In this document: positions 52,813 through 63,859 of the stretch, in pieces | Numbering within the stretch: position 1 is the first letter of the stretch | Layout: each line of letters starts with the position of its first letter | Source of the DNA: Ixodes scapularis | Lineage: Eukaryota > Arthropoda > Arachnida > Ixodida > Ixodidae | Assembly: GCF_016920785.2 (NCBI RefSeq) | Contig: NW_024609880.1 | Span: forward strand, 47,454,296 to 47,518,295 | DNA: 64,000 nucleotides | Direction of reading: 5' to 3' | The notes under the pieces: model-generated | Seen by the model: only the letters and a program-made list of their open reading frames with translations | The model's database searches: none | Told to the model about the DNA's origin: nothing | Program-made: the position numbers and the translations under genes

Positions 52813-54428
52813 CATCTGCCATATTTCCTAGCACGCATGCGCATTTGAGACAAATATCTCGTCGAGCTGAAGGAACTCGTCAAGCCAAGTGCTGATCATA
52901 CGGGACATGCAGGGTGGAAAAATTAATCCTTTTTGGGACGGAGTGTGTTAACTTATACCCAAGTATAACGTGCTCAACTCTGAACTCGACTGGTACCGCT
53001 ACGGTCAGTGTTTCGTGGCACCCTGGAACACAAAAGCCTCTTTTGTATGAATTTGAAGTGGCAGGCTAATCCCCGATAAAACAAAAGTGACATTCGAGAA
53101 GCACGAAAGTCCAGGTAAATGGGGGGCTGCTCCTTCCATCCCCTCCAACTGCTTGTGTTACGCTCTTGCCCCTGTGCCTTTGAGTAGCCCCTGTGCCTTT
53201 GAGTAGGCAGGGTGTAAATGGAAAAGCCGTAATCCAACAAAGGTATAATGTAGCGCACACTCTGTGCCGGGGTTATTGGCAATGTGTAGTAGGTTTCCTC
53301 GACTTTGTTTCATACTCAACCAACCAGCAAACTCTCATCATTGGCTTTGTCAGAAATGCTGGCACAAGCTCCGGGCACCTGTGGTACCAGTCACGTAAAT
53401 CCCCACAGGTGTGGAGATTTTGTTGGTCTTCAGTACAACGGTAGGTTTGTAAATTAAACAGAAAAGAATTTAGACACTTGACGCTAACATTTTTCCTCTC
53501 AGACTCATCTACTAACTTACTCTCATATACAAAGTTTCTATGAAAAGAAAAGGACATATTACGTTAGTATTGATGGAGCATTTCGGTTCAAATTTGCAGG
53601 AAGGAAGCAGTGTTCTTATGACAGTGGAAGCTATGATTCCCCACATTTCTTTTTATACATTGCTAATTAATAGAATAGGCTTTCCATGTCTTACCAAGGT
53701 CTTGAGTGAATATTATGCTGTTCTTTTTTTTTTTCATATTGGAGCAGATGGAATTGAATAAGAGTGGTGCCAAACTTGTGATAAAAATTAGCTCTGAAAC
53801 TCCAACTGGAACCCTAGTTTTGGGTCAACAGTTTGAGGAGTGGTTGAAAACTTGCTCATTTTCAGATCACATTACTCAATCAATGACAAAATATGCAGGG
53901 GAAATGTTGAGCCTTACATTTATTTGTGTCAACTGTAATCAGAGTGCTAGAATGAGGAGTCTCAAGTTCCCCTGGAGTATAAAACATTTTTTTTTTCTCA
54001 ATTGGTTCCGCTCCTAGTCTCGTCTTCTTCCTATACAAATAGCTCCGGACAATTTGGCAAGAATCATAGTTACGCCTCCCGAACGAGCGAAGCAATAAAA
54101 TAAATGCTTTTGAGAGAACATAACCAAAACAATCGAGGACCACTTGCAGAAAAACGCGAGTTAACTCGCGCTTCACACAAAACAGTCTTGTCAAAAGGAA
54201 ACAGGTAACAACAACATTCCCTCGAAAAAACCCAAAGCATAAAAATAAAACATACCCCCCATCCCACTCCTTCCCCTACAAAAAAATACACAATTCCAGC
54301 AGCTAAGTTACAAAGCAGTGTCGGTGGCAGTGTTAGTTTTTTCTCTCGTCTGTTTCGACAGTCACACGAGGACGTGCGCAACTGTCGAGACTTGGCCCAC
54401 TTTCTCAAAACACACTCGTCGCTTTCGT
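52813..54428. other. Intergenic DNA between convergent SNAPC1 and NUP107
   Basis: Short ORFs only. The left half of the full SNAPC1-NUP107 interval carries the two small elements listed. The last ~500 bp are likely NUP107 3' UTR. Confidence 0.45.
53919..53924 (-). terminator. Candidate polyadenylation signal for NUP107
   Basis: AATAAA on the minus strand about 500 bp beyond the NUP107 stop. No better candidate was seen nearer to the stop. Confidence 0.3.
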
Positions 54429-57131
54429 TCACTCCAGGGGATAGCCCAGTGCATCGAGTCCTTCGTCAAGCAGTGGCAGCGACACCCCCTTGCTTCTCCG
54501 CAGTAACGTCTGCAGCTCTTCATGCCCGAACTCGCGGTACAGTCCCTGCTTTTCCGACGCCACGACGTCCAACAATCTCGGACAGTCCGCCGCCAGCCCT
54601 GACTCAAGCAGAGCCTCGTGGAGGAGGAACGTCAGCTGTGGTATACACAGACGCCGGAGCGCCTCCATCTGCCGTCGGCGCGCGTCGTCCGCCTGCTCCC
54701 GCTGGTCCACCATCCAGCCACCGTCCACGAAGAGCAGCACGTTGTAGACATCCTTCTCCACCTCCCGTGCCAGCGTGCTCACCGTGCCGCGCCACTGCTG
54801 CAGCTCCAGCTGGTGGCTCCTGACGCGGTGCTCGTGCGCCACCTTCTCCGAGAAGCGTGCCCCAGGGGCCACCTCTTCCGGTGGAGCGGGCTTGTGGCGG
54901 TGGAACTGCTCGAACCAGTCCTGGAAGCTCTGGTGCGCCTGGAGCAGCGCCTGGAAGCAGAAGAACTCGCGCACTGCATTCTCGTCGTCTGCTGCGGCTG
55001 ACCGTCCCTCCGTCGTCCTGGGCCACTGCGCGGACACCACGTCGACGGAGTCCGAAGGTAGGCGCCGGAAGGCCTCGCGCGCGGCCGCCACCTTGCCTAG
55101 GCACACGAAGCCCCGCATGAGCGCGTTGGCCTGCTTGAGGGCCTCTCCCCGCGTCGATGGGTCGAAAAGCAGCCAGTCGAGCGAGGCCACCTTCCGGAGG
55201 TCTTCGGGAGTAACATCCGGAGATCGCAGCCTCGCAGACGCCTCCTCTGGAGCCGCAAAGTCGTCGTCTGCCAGCCGGACTTGCTCCACCAGTGTGCGCG
55301 TGATGAGGGGCACGTTGAGGCCAGCCTCCCTCGCAAGCGTCAGGCACAGTTCCCGCTGCTCGGGGTCGTCCTCCGGCATGTCCTTGAGCAGACGGACGTA
55401 GCTGGACACCTGGTCGGCAGTCGGAAGCGTGGCGGCGTAGGTTGCCACGAGCTCCGCCCGTCCCTCGCTCACCAGCTGCGAGACGTAGCAGCGCACGACG
55501 GCATCACAAGCCTCGCGGCTCGGAGCCTGCGACCCTCCCACCCGCCGCGCCAGGAGCACCATGTGGGCCGCGAAACGCACCGTCTGCATTGGAACGTTCA
55601 CTCGGCGTTCCTCGTTGGCAAGCCACTCCTTCATCTCTTCCGCCATGCCCCGCACGTCGTTGAGGATGACGCAGCGCTGCACGACATACTCCAGTCCGAG
55701 CTCTTTCTGACGCGCGAATCCTAGAGTCGCCTGCAGGTCTCTGAACACCTCTTGCAGTGTCCTGCGTTGGTTCGGGTAGCCTGGCGGCAGAGGCTCGAGA
55801 CTCCTGCTCTGTTCTGTCGCAGTGCGAAGCTCCTGCTCGATGCCCACGTCCACCAGGAGGCGCATGTGTGCCCACAGGAGGTCCTTCCACTTGTGGCAGA
55901 CGGGAACCAGGCCCTTCAGGTTTCCGCAGAGGGCGGCGTAGACCGCACGCTCGTAGACGGAGCAGTTCGGACCGCTTACGGCATCCCACGCGGCCTCCTT
56001 CCACAGGTCCCTGTACGGGTTGCCCTCGGCAGGCTGTAAGGAACTTGCTCCGTTGAGGAGGCCGCCATAGTTGGGGTCGTGGTGGGCTTTCCAGCCTTCG
56101 AGCGCGGCGGCCAGCCAATGATGACCGTTCTCCATGGCCAGCTCTTGAGCCCTCTGCAGCTGACCCTTGCGGAGATGGCAAAAGACGTTGCGGAACAGGC
56201 GGCACTCGTCCTCGCGGTCTTCGTCGTGTAGTGGCTGCTGCAGTCGCGAGGGGGCGTCCGGGTCGAGTTGACTGACACAGTTGGGGACGCCGCCATCGCC
56301 CTGGGACTGTAACCGGTACAGCGTGTTCTCCCACGCGCAGCCGCCGACGTCCGCGAAGTACTCGACGCGGTCCTCGGACTCGTGGTCGAGGGCGGCGCAA
56401 CGCTCCAGCCAATCCACCACCAGTTGGGCGCGCCGGATGAGCGCGTCTTTCGCGTAGAGCGCATCCACTATCTGGCGGTCGCTGGTCTCCTTGCCGCCGA
56501 CGCCGTCGACGGTCATCTGTTCCTCGTCGTCGAGCTGCTCGACGGACTCGAGTTGGTCGCGAAGTAAAACCTTGGTCAGCTGCCAGGTGTTGCGTTCTTC
56601 CGTCAGCAACGTCAGGCAAGACTGAGTTTCCTGCCACACCGCGTCACCCGTTCTGGACAGCATTCGTTCGGCTACTTTCTTCAGCTTGGCCAAGTACTTC
56701 TCGCACAGGGCCTCATATTTGTCGAGCAGGTCTAGGATGTCGTGCTCACTCGCGTATGAATGGTAGGCTTCCATGAACTCTGCGTAGATACCTGCTGTGG
56801 CAGAAACCGCCGGATGCTCGCTGCCCAATGCGGCGGCGGTGAACAAGGTGACATCGGTCGCTCCGGGATTGGCACTAGCGTTGACAGACCTCCGAAGCAA
56901 GCCGGTTCCACAGTCCGTTGTGGAGTAGATGAGGGTGTCTGCGACGGCAACGCGGCTGCCATTTCGTCGACTCGGAGGCCAGGGAGACACTCTTCGCGAC
57001 GAAGGCGAGATGCTGTCTTGAGTCCGTTGTAAGAAAGACCGATTGCTGAAGCGACTGCGCGACCGCTCGGGTACCGGCGTGCTCAACTGGCTCAGAGAGT
57101 AACCTAGCGAGTCGCTTAAATTGGGATCCAT
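54429..57131 (-). CDS. NUP107: NUP107, nuclear pore Y-complex nucleoporin, single-exon gene
   Basis: Encodes a 900-residue protein of the Nup84/Nup107 family, close to the about 925-residue vertebrate form. Nup107 is a scaffold alpha-solenoid of the Y-complex (Nup107-160), working at the nuclear envelope in pore assembly and at kinetochores. The first ~95 residues are Ser/Arg-rich and probably disordered (MDPNLSDSLGYSLSQLSTPV then FSNRSFLQRTQDSISPSSRR). From about residue 110 on it is helical, with family-like segments such as HDILDLLDKYEALCEKYLAK and a C-terminal LLRRSKGVSLPLLDEGLDAL. The ATG at 57131 is chosen because the 26 codons upstream have no ATG. The frame is open from end to end with no intron, unlike the multi-exon vertebrate gene. 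GC content is far above the flanks, and this produces several long shadow ORFs. The gene converges tail to tail with SNAPC1. Confidence 0.88.
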   Translation of the reverse strand: MDPNLSDSLGYSLSQLSTPVPERSRSRFSNRSFLQRTQDSISPSSRRVSPWPPSRRNGSRVAVADTLIYSTTDCGTGLLRRSVNASANPGATDVTLFTAAALGSEHPAVSATAGIYAEFMEAYHSYASEHDILDLLDKYEALCEKYLAKLKKVAERMLSRTGDAVWQETQSCLTLLTEERNTWQLTKVLLRDQLESVEQLDDEEQMTVDGVGGKETSDRQIVDALYAKDALIRRAQLVVDWLERCAALDHESEDRVEYFADVGGCAWENTLYRLQSQGDGGVPNCVSQLDPDAPSRLQQPLHDEDREDECRLFRNVFCHLRKGQLQRAQELAMENGHHWLAAALEGWKAHHDPNYGGLLNGASSLQPAEGNPYRDLWKEAAWDAVSGPNCSVYERAVYAALCGNLKGLVPVCHKWKDLLWAHMRLLVDVGIEQELRTATEQSRSLEPLPPGYPNQRRTLQEVFRDLQATLGFARQKELGLEYVVQRCVILNDVRGMAEEMKEWLANEERRVNVPMQTVRFAAHMVLLARRVGGSQAPSREACDAVVRCYVSQLVSEGRAELVATYAATLPTADQVSSYVRLLKDMPEDDPEQRELCLTLAREAGLNVPLITRTLVEQVRLADDDFAAPEEASARLRSPDVTPEDLRKVASLDWLLFDPSTRGEALKQANALMRGFVCLGKVAAAREAFRRLPSDSVDVVSAQWPRTTEGRSAAADDENAVREFFCFQALLQAHQSFQDWFEQFHRHKPAPPEEVAPGARFSEKVAHEHRVRSHQLELQQWRGTVSTLAREVEKDVYNVLLFVDGGWMVDQREQADDARRRQMEALRRLCIPQLTFLLHEALLESGLAADCPRLLDVVASEKQGLYREFGHEELQTLLRRSKGVSLPLLDEGLDALGYPLE

Positions 57132-57482
57132 AGCTGCGTTTCGCGCGAGGAATACCTTGCGCAAGTTCAGACCACTTCCACAAACAAAATGAATGAACGG
57201 AACAAGCACATTTTTTGAACTCGGTAAACTACCGCATTTTTAGGCTTAGCGCGAAAACCGCGTAAAAGGAACACATGCATTGTTGGGCCGCACAGAGCGC
57301 CATCTGCGAAGGCGTACAGAAAGACGCAAACGCCGTTACGTAACGCATTAAAAATTACCAACGTAAATGGTACATAATGGTCTCGCGGAAGTGTATTTAA
57401 TCGGATATGTACAAAATGGTAAGTTACATAGCTTAATTTTACAAATTTCACCGGTAGCTTACGAGGAGTTTAGTTTTCTTTT
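57132..57482. promoter_or_regulatory. NUP107 upstream region, possibly a divergent promoter
   Basis: About 350 bp between the NUP107 ATG and the start of a candidate plus-strand exon. It contains CpG-rich patches (CGCACAGAGCGCCATCTGCG at 57290-57309). The layout would suit a bidirectional promoter, but nothing in the sequence fixes a start site. Confidence 0.3.
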
Positions 57483-57716
57483 CTAGCAGCTTCGCGGATC
57501 CGCCGAGCGGCGGCGAAACAGTCGCCTTCGCTGTTTTTGTCCGTCTGCTTTCTGGTTTTTGCTCTGGCCGTGCACGGAGCTGTCGGCCGGTTGGTTGATC
57601 CGTGTGTGCGATGCGAACTTCGCGTAGTTCGCCGTAACCGTTATTTCAATGTGGATGTCTCCTACTCCACGACGCACGACGGACACACTGTGATACCTTT
57701 AAAAAAGAAACCCAGG
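57483..57716 (+). other. Candidate first exon of an unidentified plus-strand gene
   Basis: CpG-rich block ending in a strong donor (ACCCAG|GTAAGC, exon end 57716). It is open in one frame and reads ...VCFLVFALAVHGAVGRLVDP..., which resembles a signal peptide, but there is no ATG and the only in-frame start-like codon is TTG at 57537. It could be a 5' UTR exon of a gene continuing to the right of NUP107. No acceptor or coding exon that clearly belongs to it was found up to 64000. Confidence 0.25.
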
Positions 57717-59526
57717 TAAGCCTTGCTTCCTTCGCTGCGTGCGCGGATAGCGCCCCCAGTAACACCTCACGCCACTCATTGATCCGTCGTCGCTCCCTGC
57801 ATGCTCTCTCTTTTTCCCTTCCTTTTTATTAGTAGGAAGTATTATTAAAGATCTGACATGCGCGAAGCTGCATTCGCGCGAAGGTCTCATTCGTCCGCTC
57901 GCGTCTCTACTGCGTTAAAGCCACTGTCGTGCCTCGGTTTATAAACTCTCGGACATCGAAGATGACGGATACAGGGACACGGCACTACTGCGCGCTGTCC
58001 TTCCGGTGCCCTAACCTAACGCGGTTAGGACATTTCGGCACTTCCGTGGCTTCCTCGGGCCAAGTGTCATGTTGCATCTCCTATCGGCTGTCGCTTTCGT
58101 TGCATCCGTTGCATCGCTGTGATTGTGAGACAATATGTCTCGACGTTAGTAATTATCGCCACCAGCTGGGGCCACTACAACAGCTCGTATTTATTCGATT
58201 AGTTTTTTTTTTTTTTTTTTTTTTTTTATTATGTACGTCATATATTAGTGGAGAAGAGCCATCGGCTGCTCATAATTTGCTTCATCTCTCCATTTCTTTT
58301 ATTTATCTATTTTTGTTGTTTTAGTGTGTTACAACTCATAAGCCGGCTGCGTCTTGTCTGATTGAAATATATAATCCCGAATATTTTGCCTTTTTTTGTC
58401 GTGTCTTATATTTAAACGTACATATTACGTTAACTTCGTTTCTTGTGGAAAGGGGGGGGGGGGGGAGGGAGGGAGTCGGTTCATTACAGTACATGCAGTG
58501 TCTGTTCCGCCAAATAAACCCGGTAACGTCCCGGTTTTTTCCCTTCTTTTTTTCATTTTGTTAGTTTAAAAGGAAAAGAAAATGCGAAGTGTGCGCGCAT
58601 AGAAAAAATATAAGAATATGAATAATTCCTCCTCAACCAAATCTTTGGGCATCGGGTTGAACCACGAATAATCGATAACGACGAACGTATCCAACGTAGA
58701 TGATCAATATCTTTTGTACCTCTTCATTTTTTTCTTCTTTCCTTTATAAGGCAATAGTACCAGGGCATTGAGTGCCAAACACAGCTGTCACGTCTCGTTG
58801 CTCCTTACCTTAATTTTTTTTTTTTTTTAGGAGATTTTTTGGTTAAGTTTTAGCGCCTTCATTTTATTGTTTAACTTTTTTTTTTTTATTTTTTTTTTTT
58901 ACGGGTCGTTGTTGGGCTTTGCTGTTCTTCTATTTACCCCATCCCCAACGGCCACAAGCAACTATTCACATTACCTTCGATCGTAGACTGACAGTTAAAG
59001 AAATGAGGGGCGCGGCTTATTATGTTAATTCACGCGTCCTGCTTCGTGATTGGTTCCCGGGCGTCCTTATCGGTGAATGCCGCAATCTGACTGGCCGCGG
59101 AGCGATAATGAGATGCACGGGACACGCCACGGCCCTGCGTTTCTTAACATGTCGGTGACTTCTAGTAACCGGAGTGCACAAAGGTGGTGCGGAGAAGTCC
59201 CCCCCTTGTTGTGGCGCGGTCATGGACCAAGTCGGAGTTGGCTGGGTCTCTGCTTTCATCGCGTTCTCGCCTCGACCGTTTGGGAACACTGCCAACTTCC
59301 GCGTGTCTAAACTTAAAACGAACGGTATGTATGTACACACACGCATGTGTTTGCTTTCTTGTCTCGCTAGCGAACGGGTAAATTAAGCGCGGAAACAAGT
59401 AGTAAAGGTCTCCCAGACTCCATACAAAGAAGGGGGTAACTAGTACGTAGTATATGGGTAGGCGATTATTGATTTAATTAATGCGTTCGTCACGGTGAAA
59501 TATATATTTTTTTCTTTATCGGTTCC
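57717..59526. other. Downstream of the candidate exon; no coding exon found
   Basis: AT-rich with T and G runs (58202, 58450, 58815, 58877). 59010-59310 is GC-richer and might be a repeat or regulatory block. Confidence 0.4.
58200..58228 (+). repeat. Poly-T run
   Basis: A T run of about 27 bases at 58202-58227. Similar T runs at 58815, 58877 and 61118-61146. Confidence 0.9.
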
Positions 59527-59978
59527 ACAGGGTGTCACAACAAAAAATTTACACATTCTTTTTTTTTACCTCAAAAAGAATCTAGGCATCGCCGAACGCT
59601 CATTCTCCGCCCAAAGGTAGCGCTAGAGGTCACAACCAGATGCCAAAGTTTCAGCCCGATCCGATACCTGAATCGAAAGTTATAAGTGATTTTCTGAAAA
59701 TTTCAATGGGAAAATGACAGCAGAAGACGTTTTCGAATACATGGGGCTCTAAGGGCACCAGAAACCGAAAGCGGGCAAAAATGGCCTCCATTTTCCCATT
59801 GAAATTTTCGGAAAATCACTTATAACTTTTGAAGAAGGTATTGGATCGGGCTGAAACTTTGGCATCTGGTTGTGACCTCTAGCGCTACCTTTGGGCGGAG
59901 AATGAGCGTTCGGCGATGCCTAGTTTATTTTGCGGTGAAAAGAACACTGTAAATCTTTTTTTTTTGTGACGCCCTGTA
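59527..59978. mobile_element. Large foldback element, near-identical ~190-bp arms
   Basis: ACAGGGTGTCACAA / TTGTGACGCCCTGT ends. The inner arms, from TAGGCATCGCCGAACGCTCA (about 59583) to TTCAATGGGAAAATG (59717), are mirrored at 59786-59922 with only a handful of differences. About 70 bp of spacer. No ORF. Confidence 0.75.
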
Positions 59979-60288
59979 CATTGTATATTGTGTTGTTTCT
60001 GAGTTAGAAATTTCGACGGAGGAAAAATGCTTGCTAACTACTTTCGGCGCATTTATCCATTTTAGCAGTTGTACTCTACGACAATGCAATTAAGCATTCA
60101 TGCTATTGTCGTCAGAGCGAACATACGGTTTACATAAGAATGCGGCACGTCTTTCTGTTTCAAATGAAGCTATAAGCATACCGTCACTGATAACATGCCC
60201 CCCCCCCCTTTTTTTTCCGGCCAAAAACAAAACAAAAAAACATTACATTTTGACTTTTTTTTTAGATATTGTGCCTAACTGTTAACGC

Positions 60289-60366
60289 AATCGATTAATC
60301 GATTAATTATTTGATTAAAGGGTAGCAATTAATCGGGTTTAAAGTTTCAATCGACGCCCAGCCCTA
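60289..60366. mobile_element. Truncated end of the 42377-43383 hAT family
   Basis: ATCGATTAATCGATTAATTA...AATCGACGCCCAGCCCTA matches the right end of the intron-7 hAT. Confidence 0.65.
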
Positions 60367-60425
60367 GTCTTTAGTCCTTTAGGAAAGTAGCCGGTTTTGC
60401 TCCGTGTTTTTTTTTGTTTTTTTTT

Positions 60426-60447
60426 TATATATATATATATATATATA
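60426..60447 (+). repeat. (TA)n microsatellite
   Basis: About ten TA units after a T run. Confidence 0.9.
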
Positions 60448-61113
60448 AATTTTTGTGGGAGTTACTGCGATTTGCACCCTGTAGGAGGGCCTGAGGAGGA
60501 GGGTTACCCCTTAGGGGGATCAAGTTCTGCCTTTTAAGCGAACGTACCTTCTTATCTCGTACATATCATACATGAAATACGCCGGTTTTGTTCCCACCTA
60601 CTATTGCATCCCCGCATAGGAACAGTTGGCAGCAATCTTGAATGGGTTGTAACTTGCAGGCCGTTGAAAATCAAGCTGCATTGGCTGCACACCGGGGAAC
60701 GAGACGGGTGGTCTATTTGAGTAACCCACGTGTCTTTGAAAGCCTCTGAATATGGAATTTCCGCTTTCTAGATCATGTAGAAGCGAATAGATATATTTTA
60801 ACCTCTAAAAGCTCAGACGACCCGTTGCATATTAAACTTATTATTTATACTTTTGCAGGTGCCTTGATGCTGTTTTTTTTTTTATATTAAGTATTTCAAA
60901 CTACTCTTGTTTGACATTCTCAAATTATGAGCGAATAATTTGAAATGAAAGAACAGAATAAGTAGTTTCATTGACACCTTTGTGCAATCCAATAATATAC
61001 CCTCGAAAGCTACTGCTTTCCTCTTCAATAAATGACGGATATTTCCTGTTTGTGGGTCGTTTAAAGTCTCATTGTGTAACTTACAAACTCTCAATTATTC
61101 TCCTTATTATTAT

Positions 61114-61148
<35 letters not shown>

Positions 61149-61200
61149 ATTTAAGACGCGTGATTTTTTGCAGTCGCGGCTGACGTACGAAAAGAATACC

Positions 61201-61480
61201 TTACGAATGTCTCCAGTGTCGTTTTACAAGGGTCGGCGGTGTCGCGCGAGCCCCCGTTATTAATAAATCGAGGCGGCGACTCGAAGACAGTCGACCGGCC
61301 GGTGGTCCCGTTGGAGCCTTTAATGGAGGAAGTCTCATCGGGGACCTTACCGGAAGTGGAATAAATTTTGGAGGGGCCGGGCGGGGCCGTGCTCGCTCAT
61401 TCAATTCCGCGTCCCACATCCCGGAAGTCGTTTTTGCGGACAACGTGGTCGTCGGTGGCAAATGAAGGTTGGATTAAAAA
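61201..61480. other. GC-rich block of unknown nature
   Basis: Stands out from its AT-rich surroundings, with an open minus-strand frame of 86 codons that is Pro/Arg-rich and matches nothing I know. Confidence 0.3.
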
Positions 61481-61641
61481 GGAAAGTCGGTCCGTCAGAA
61501 AGTGACTTCATTTAATCTATTTTTTTTTCTTCTTGTAACGCGCTTGTCGCGTGAATTCTAATTTAAAAAAAAAAGGGCGTCTTTAGCGCGTTTAGTGAAA
61601 GTTGAGTGACTTCTATACGCACGTGTTTTGGTCATACGTAC

Positions 61642-62209
61642 TGCTAAATTACGCAAGCATCAAGGAGAATGCTGGGAATGTAGGTATACGGGCCGCACGC
61701 GCTCGCCTTCCCAGTATAAAAAGAATCGAAGTAAATAACCAAAATATGGCGTTAACGAACACGCGTGCAAAATACCTTTTTTTTTTTTTGGGGGGGGGGG
61801 GGGGGGGGTTGTTTTAGAACAGTTACTGCTGCAGACGCCATCACGTGCGGCACATACCCTCTAAAAAAGTCTGTGCGTCTACTTTCACGCACAACACTCG
61901 GAGAGCCAGTGACCGCAACTTACGGAGGCAGCTCAGCGAATGACGATGCGGAAACATATGCTAAGACCAAAAAACACAGTCTGAGTTGTGACATTAAGCA
62001 ATGCAAGAGTGACGTTTTGCATTGCTTAATGTCACAACTCAGACTGCGTCTTCTGGTCTGAACATATGTTTCCGCATCGTCATTCGCTGAGCTGCCTCCG
62101 TGATTTGCGGTGATTGGGTCTCCGAGTGTTGTGCGGGAAAGTAGACGCACAGACTTTTTTTGGAGTGTAGACCTCCCAGCATTCTCCTTGATACACGGGT
62201 AATTTAGCA
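61642..62209. mobile_element. Foldback element with perfect 30-bp core stem
   Basis: Outer ends TGCTAAATTACGCAAGCATC / GATACACGGGTAATTTAGCA. Core stem CAGTCTGAGTTGTGACATTA (61977, continuing to 62006) is perfectly mirrored at 62017-62046. Arms total ~170 bp; the left arm holds an extra ~180 bp (61685-61865) with a long G run. Confidence 0.7.
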
Positions 62210-62650
62210 ATAGGTCTATTATCTTCCTGGCGCTCTTAATATGCAGGAATGATTATGACAGAAAACTTGTACAGAAATTTCCGACATACATGGTGTAAAT
62301 CACAGGCCTTCGTTAAACTATTAAAAAAAAAAAAATAGCGACGACCAAAAGCGTCACTGTGATCGCAATTCGCGACTGTTCAAACGCTCACGGTGGCGTC
62401 ATTATTTGTATTAATTTTTCTTTCATGGATGGAAATCGGCGCAATGCTAAAACTGTCAGCTGTGATGATGTTGGTTTAAGGATGAGACGACTCCAAGCTT
62501 TCGTTGTTATATTTACACACGCAATCGCGCTTGTAGTTCGCAATAGGTGATGGGTAGTCAAGATCCTATAACTCATGACGTCACGGTGACGCAAATTCTG
62601 GTCGTGACGTCACGAACGGAAACCATAGACGCCGTGCAAGTGCGTGCAGA

Positions 62651-62688
62651 TAATGAGATGCTCCTTGCACACCCCGAGCATCTCATTA
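62651..62688. repeat. 13-bp perfect hairpin
   Basis: TAATGAGATGCTC(12 nt)GAGCATCTCATTA. It lies near two TGACGTCA octamers (62575, 62605). Confidence 0.6.
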
Positions 62689-62760
62689 TAACTTGGCGGT
62701 CAATCAGACTGCTGTATTCGCCGCTAAGGACGCGGAAGAACGAATTACGAACATAACAAC

Positions 62761-62877
62761 TTAATGTGGACGGCTGTGTTTTTCTTTATTACGGAACACG
62801 AAGATAAACGAGTGTTGTCATTGTCCACTCCTTTAGCTTCGTGTTTCGTTAAAAAGAAGTTCCGCTGTCCATATTAA
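62761..62877. mobile_element. Short palindromic MITE
   Basis: TTAATGTGGACGGC...GCTGTCCATATTAA ends and GGAACACGAAGATAAACGAG mirrored by TTTAGCTTCGTGTTTCGTT. 117 bp. Confidence 0.55.
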
Positions 62878-63859
62878 CATGATCTATAGGTCTGTGGCGT
62901 AGACGTGTCTCATTAAAAATAATGATAATGCTTTCGAACTTAATAGATGCTTTTGCCAGCTGTTTGTTAGCAATCGGAGAAAGGCAAGCCGACCACATAT
63001 CTGCACCGTTTAGTTCTTTCTTCTTCTTTTTTTATTATGTATTTTGCAAGGATGAATTCTTCGGGAAACAAATCAGCTGACCTCAAATCAAATCAAGTTG
63101 ATTTGTTGTCACATTTTACGTGACAACAAGGACTCGAAGTCTCGGACAAAAAGCTGCTAAAGAGCAGCTTGACAAAGGTCCCAGCTCCGTGCAGTTGGCG
63201 ACAGTTTTAAACAATATTTAACCAACTAAAATTTGGACTACAACTACACAGCGTACAGAGACGAGTACAAACGAATGCAGAAGCCTGATTTATACAATAC
63301 TATATTTGATGCAAACATATAGACGAAAAATGTGCTTCACGTGTGCTTCACGCGAGTTTTTCGGGTTCTGGTGTTGTCGTGGCGTTTGAGGCGATGATCC
63401 TCCAGGTTAGGACGAAAAAGTGTAAAAAGACAGAAATCCGCCATTATTAAGTGTATGGCTCCTCACCCGATTCGCCAGGTTACTTGTTGTTGACGTTGCT
63501 TCCTTTTTGGGCATTGATCGATGAGAGGGCTTAATCTGCCATCGCATACAACGCAGACGCCGAGGTATATTATCGTTGCGTATTTATGCAGATGGTAGAG
63601 AATCGAGATCGGGGGCAATTTCCCGGGTGCACCTGGGCCCGACGCTTTTGTATACTGCATCTCCGCTCTGGCTTGCGTAATTTTTACACGTTTCATTTAT
63701 TTGCATCCCTATCTCGAATGTGTGTGCGCATCGTTAGTACGTATATGTGTACCGCTACTCGAAACGAGTGTCGCGCGTCAACGAACTGGAACCCTATAGA
63801 CCGAGGTCGTCGTTGTGCGCGGTCGAATTCCTGTCAACGTCTGTACTCCGTTCATGCCT

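Noticed and set aside
54604..56637. Several long overlapping ORFs (247, 377, 162, 208 codons)
   Set aside because: Shadows of the GC-rich NUP107 coding sequence; Arg/Pro/Ser-rich with no family match.
57537..57719. Secretory-looking 60-codon ORF
   Set aside because: Starts at TTG, not ATG, and runs through a splice donor. Kept only as a candidate exon.
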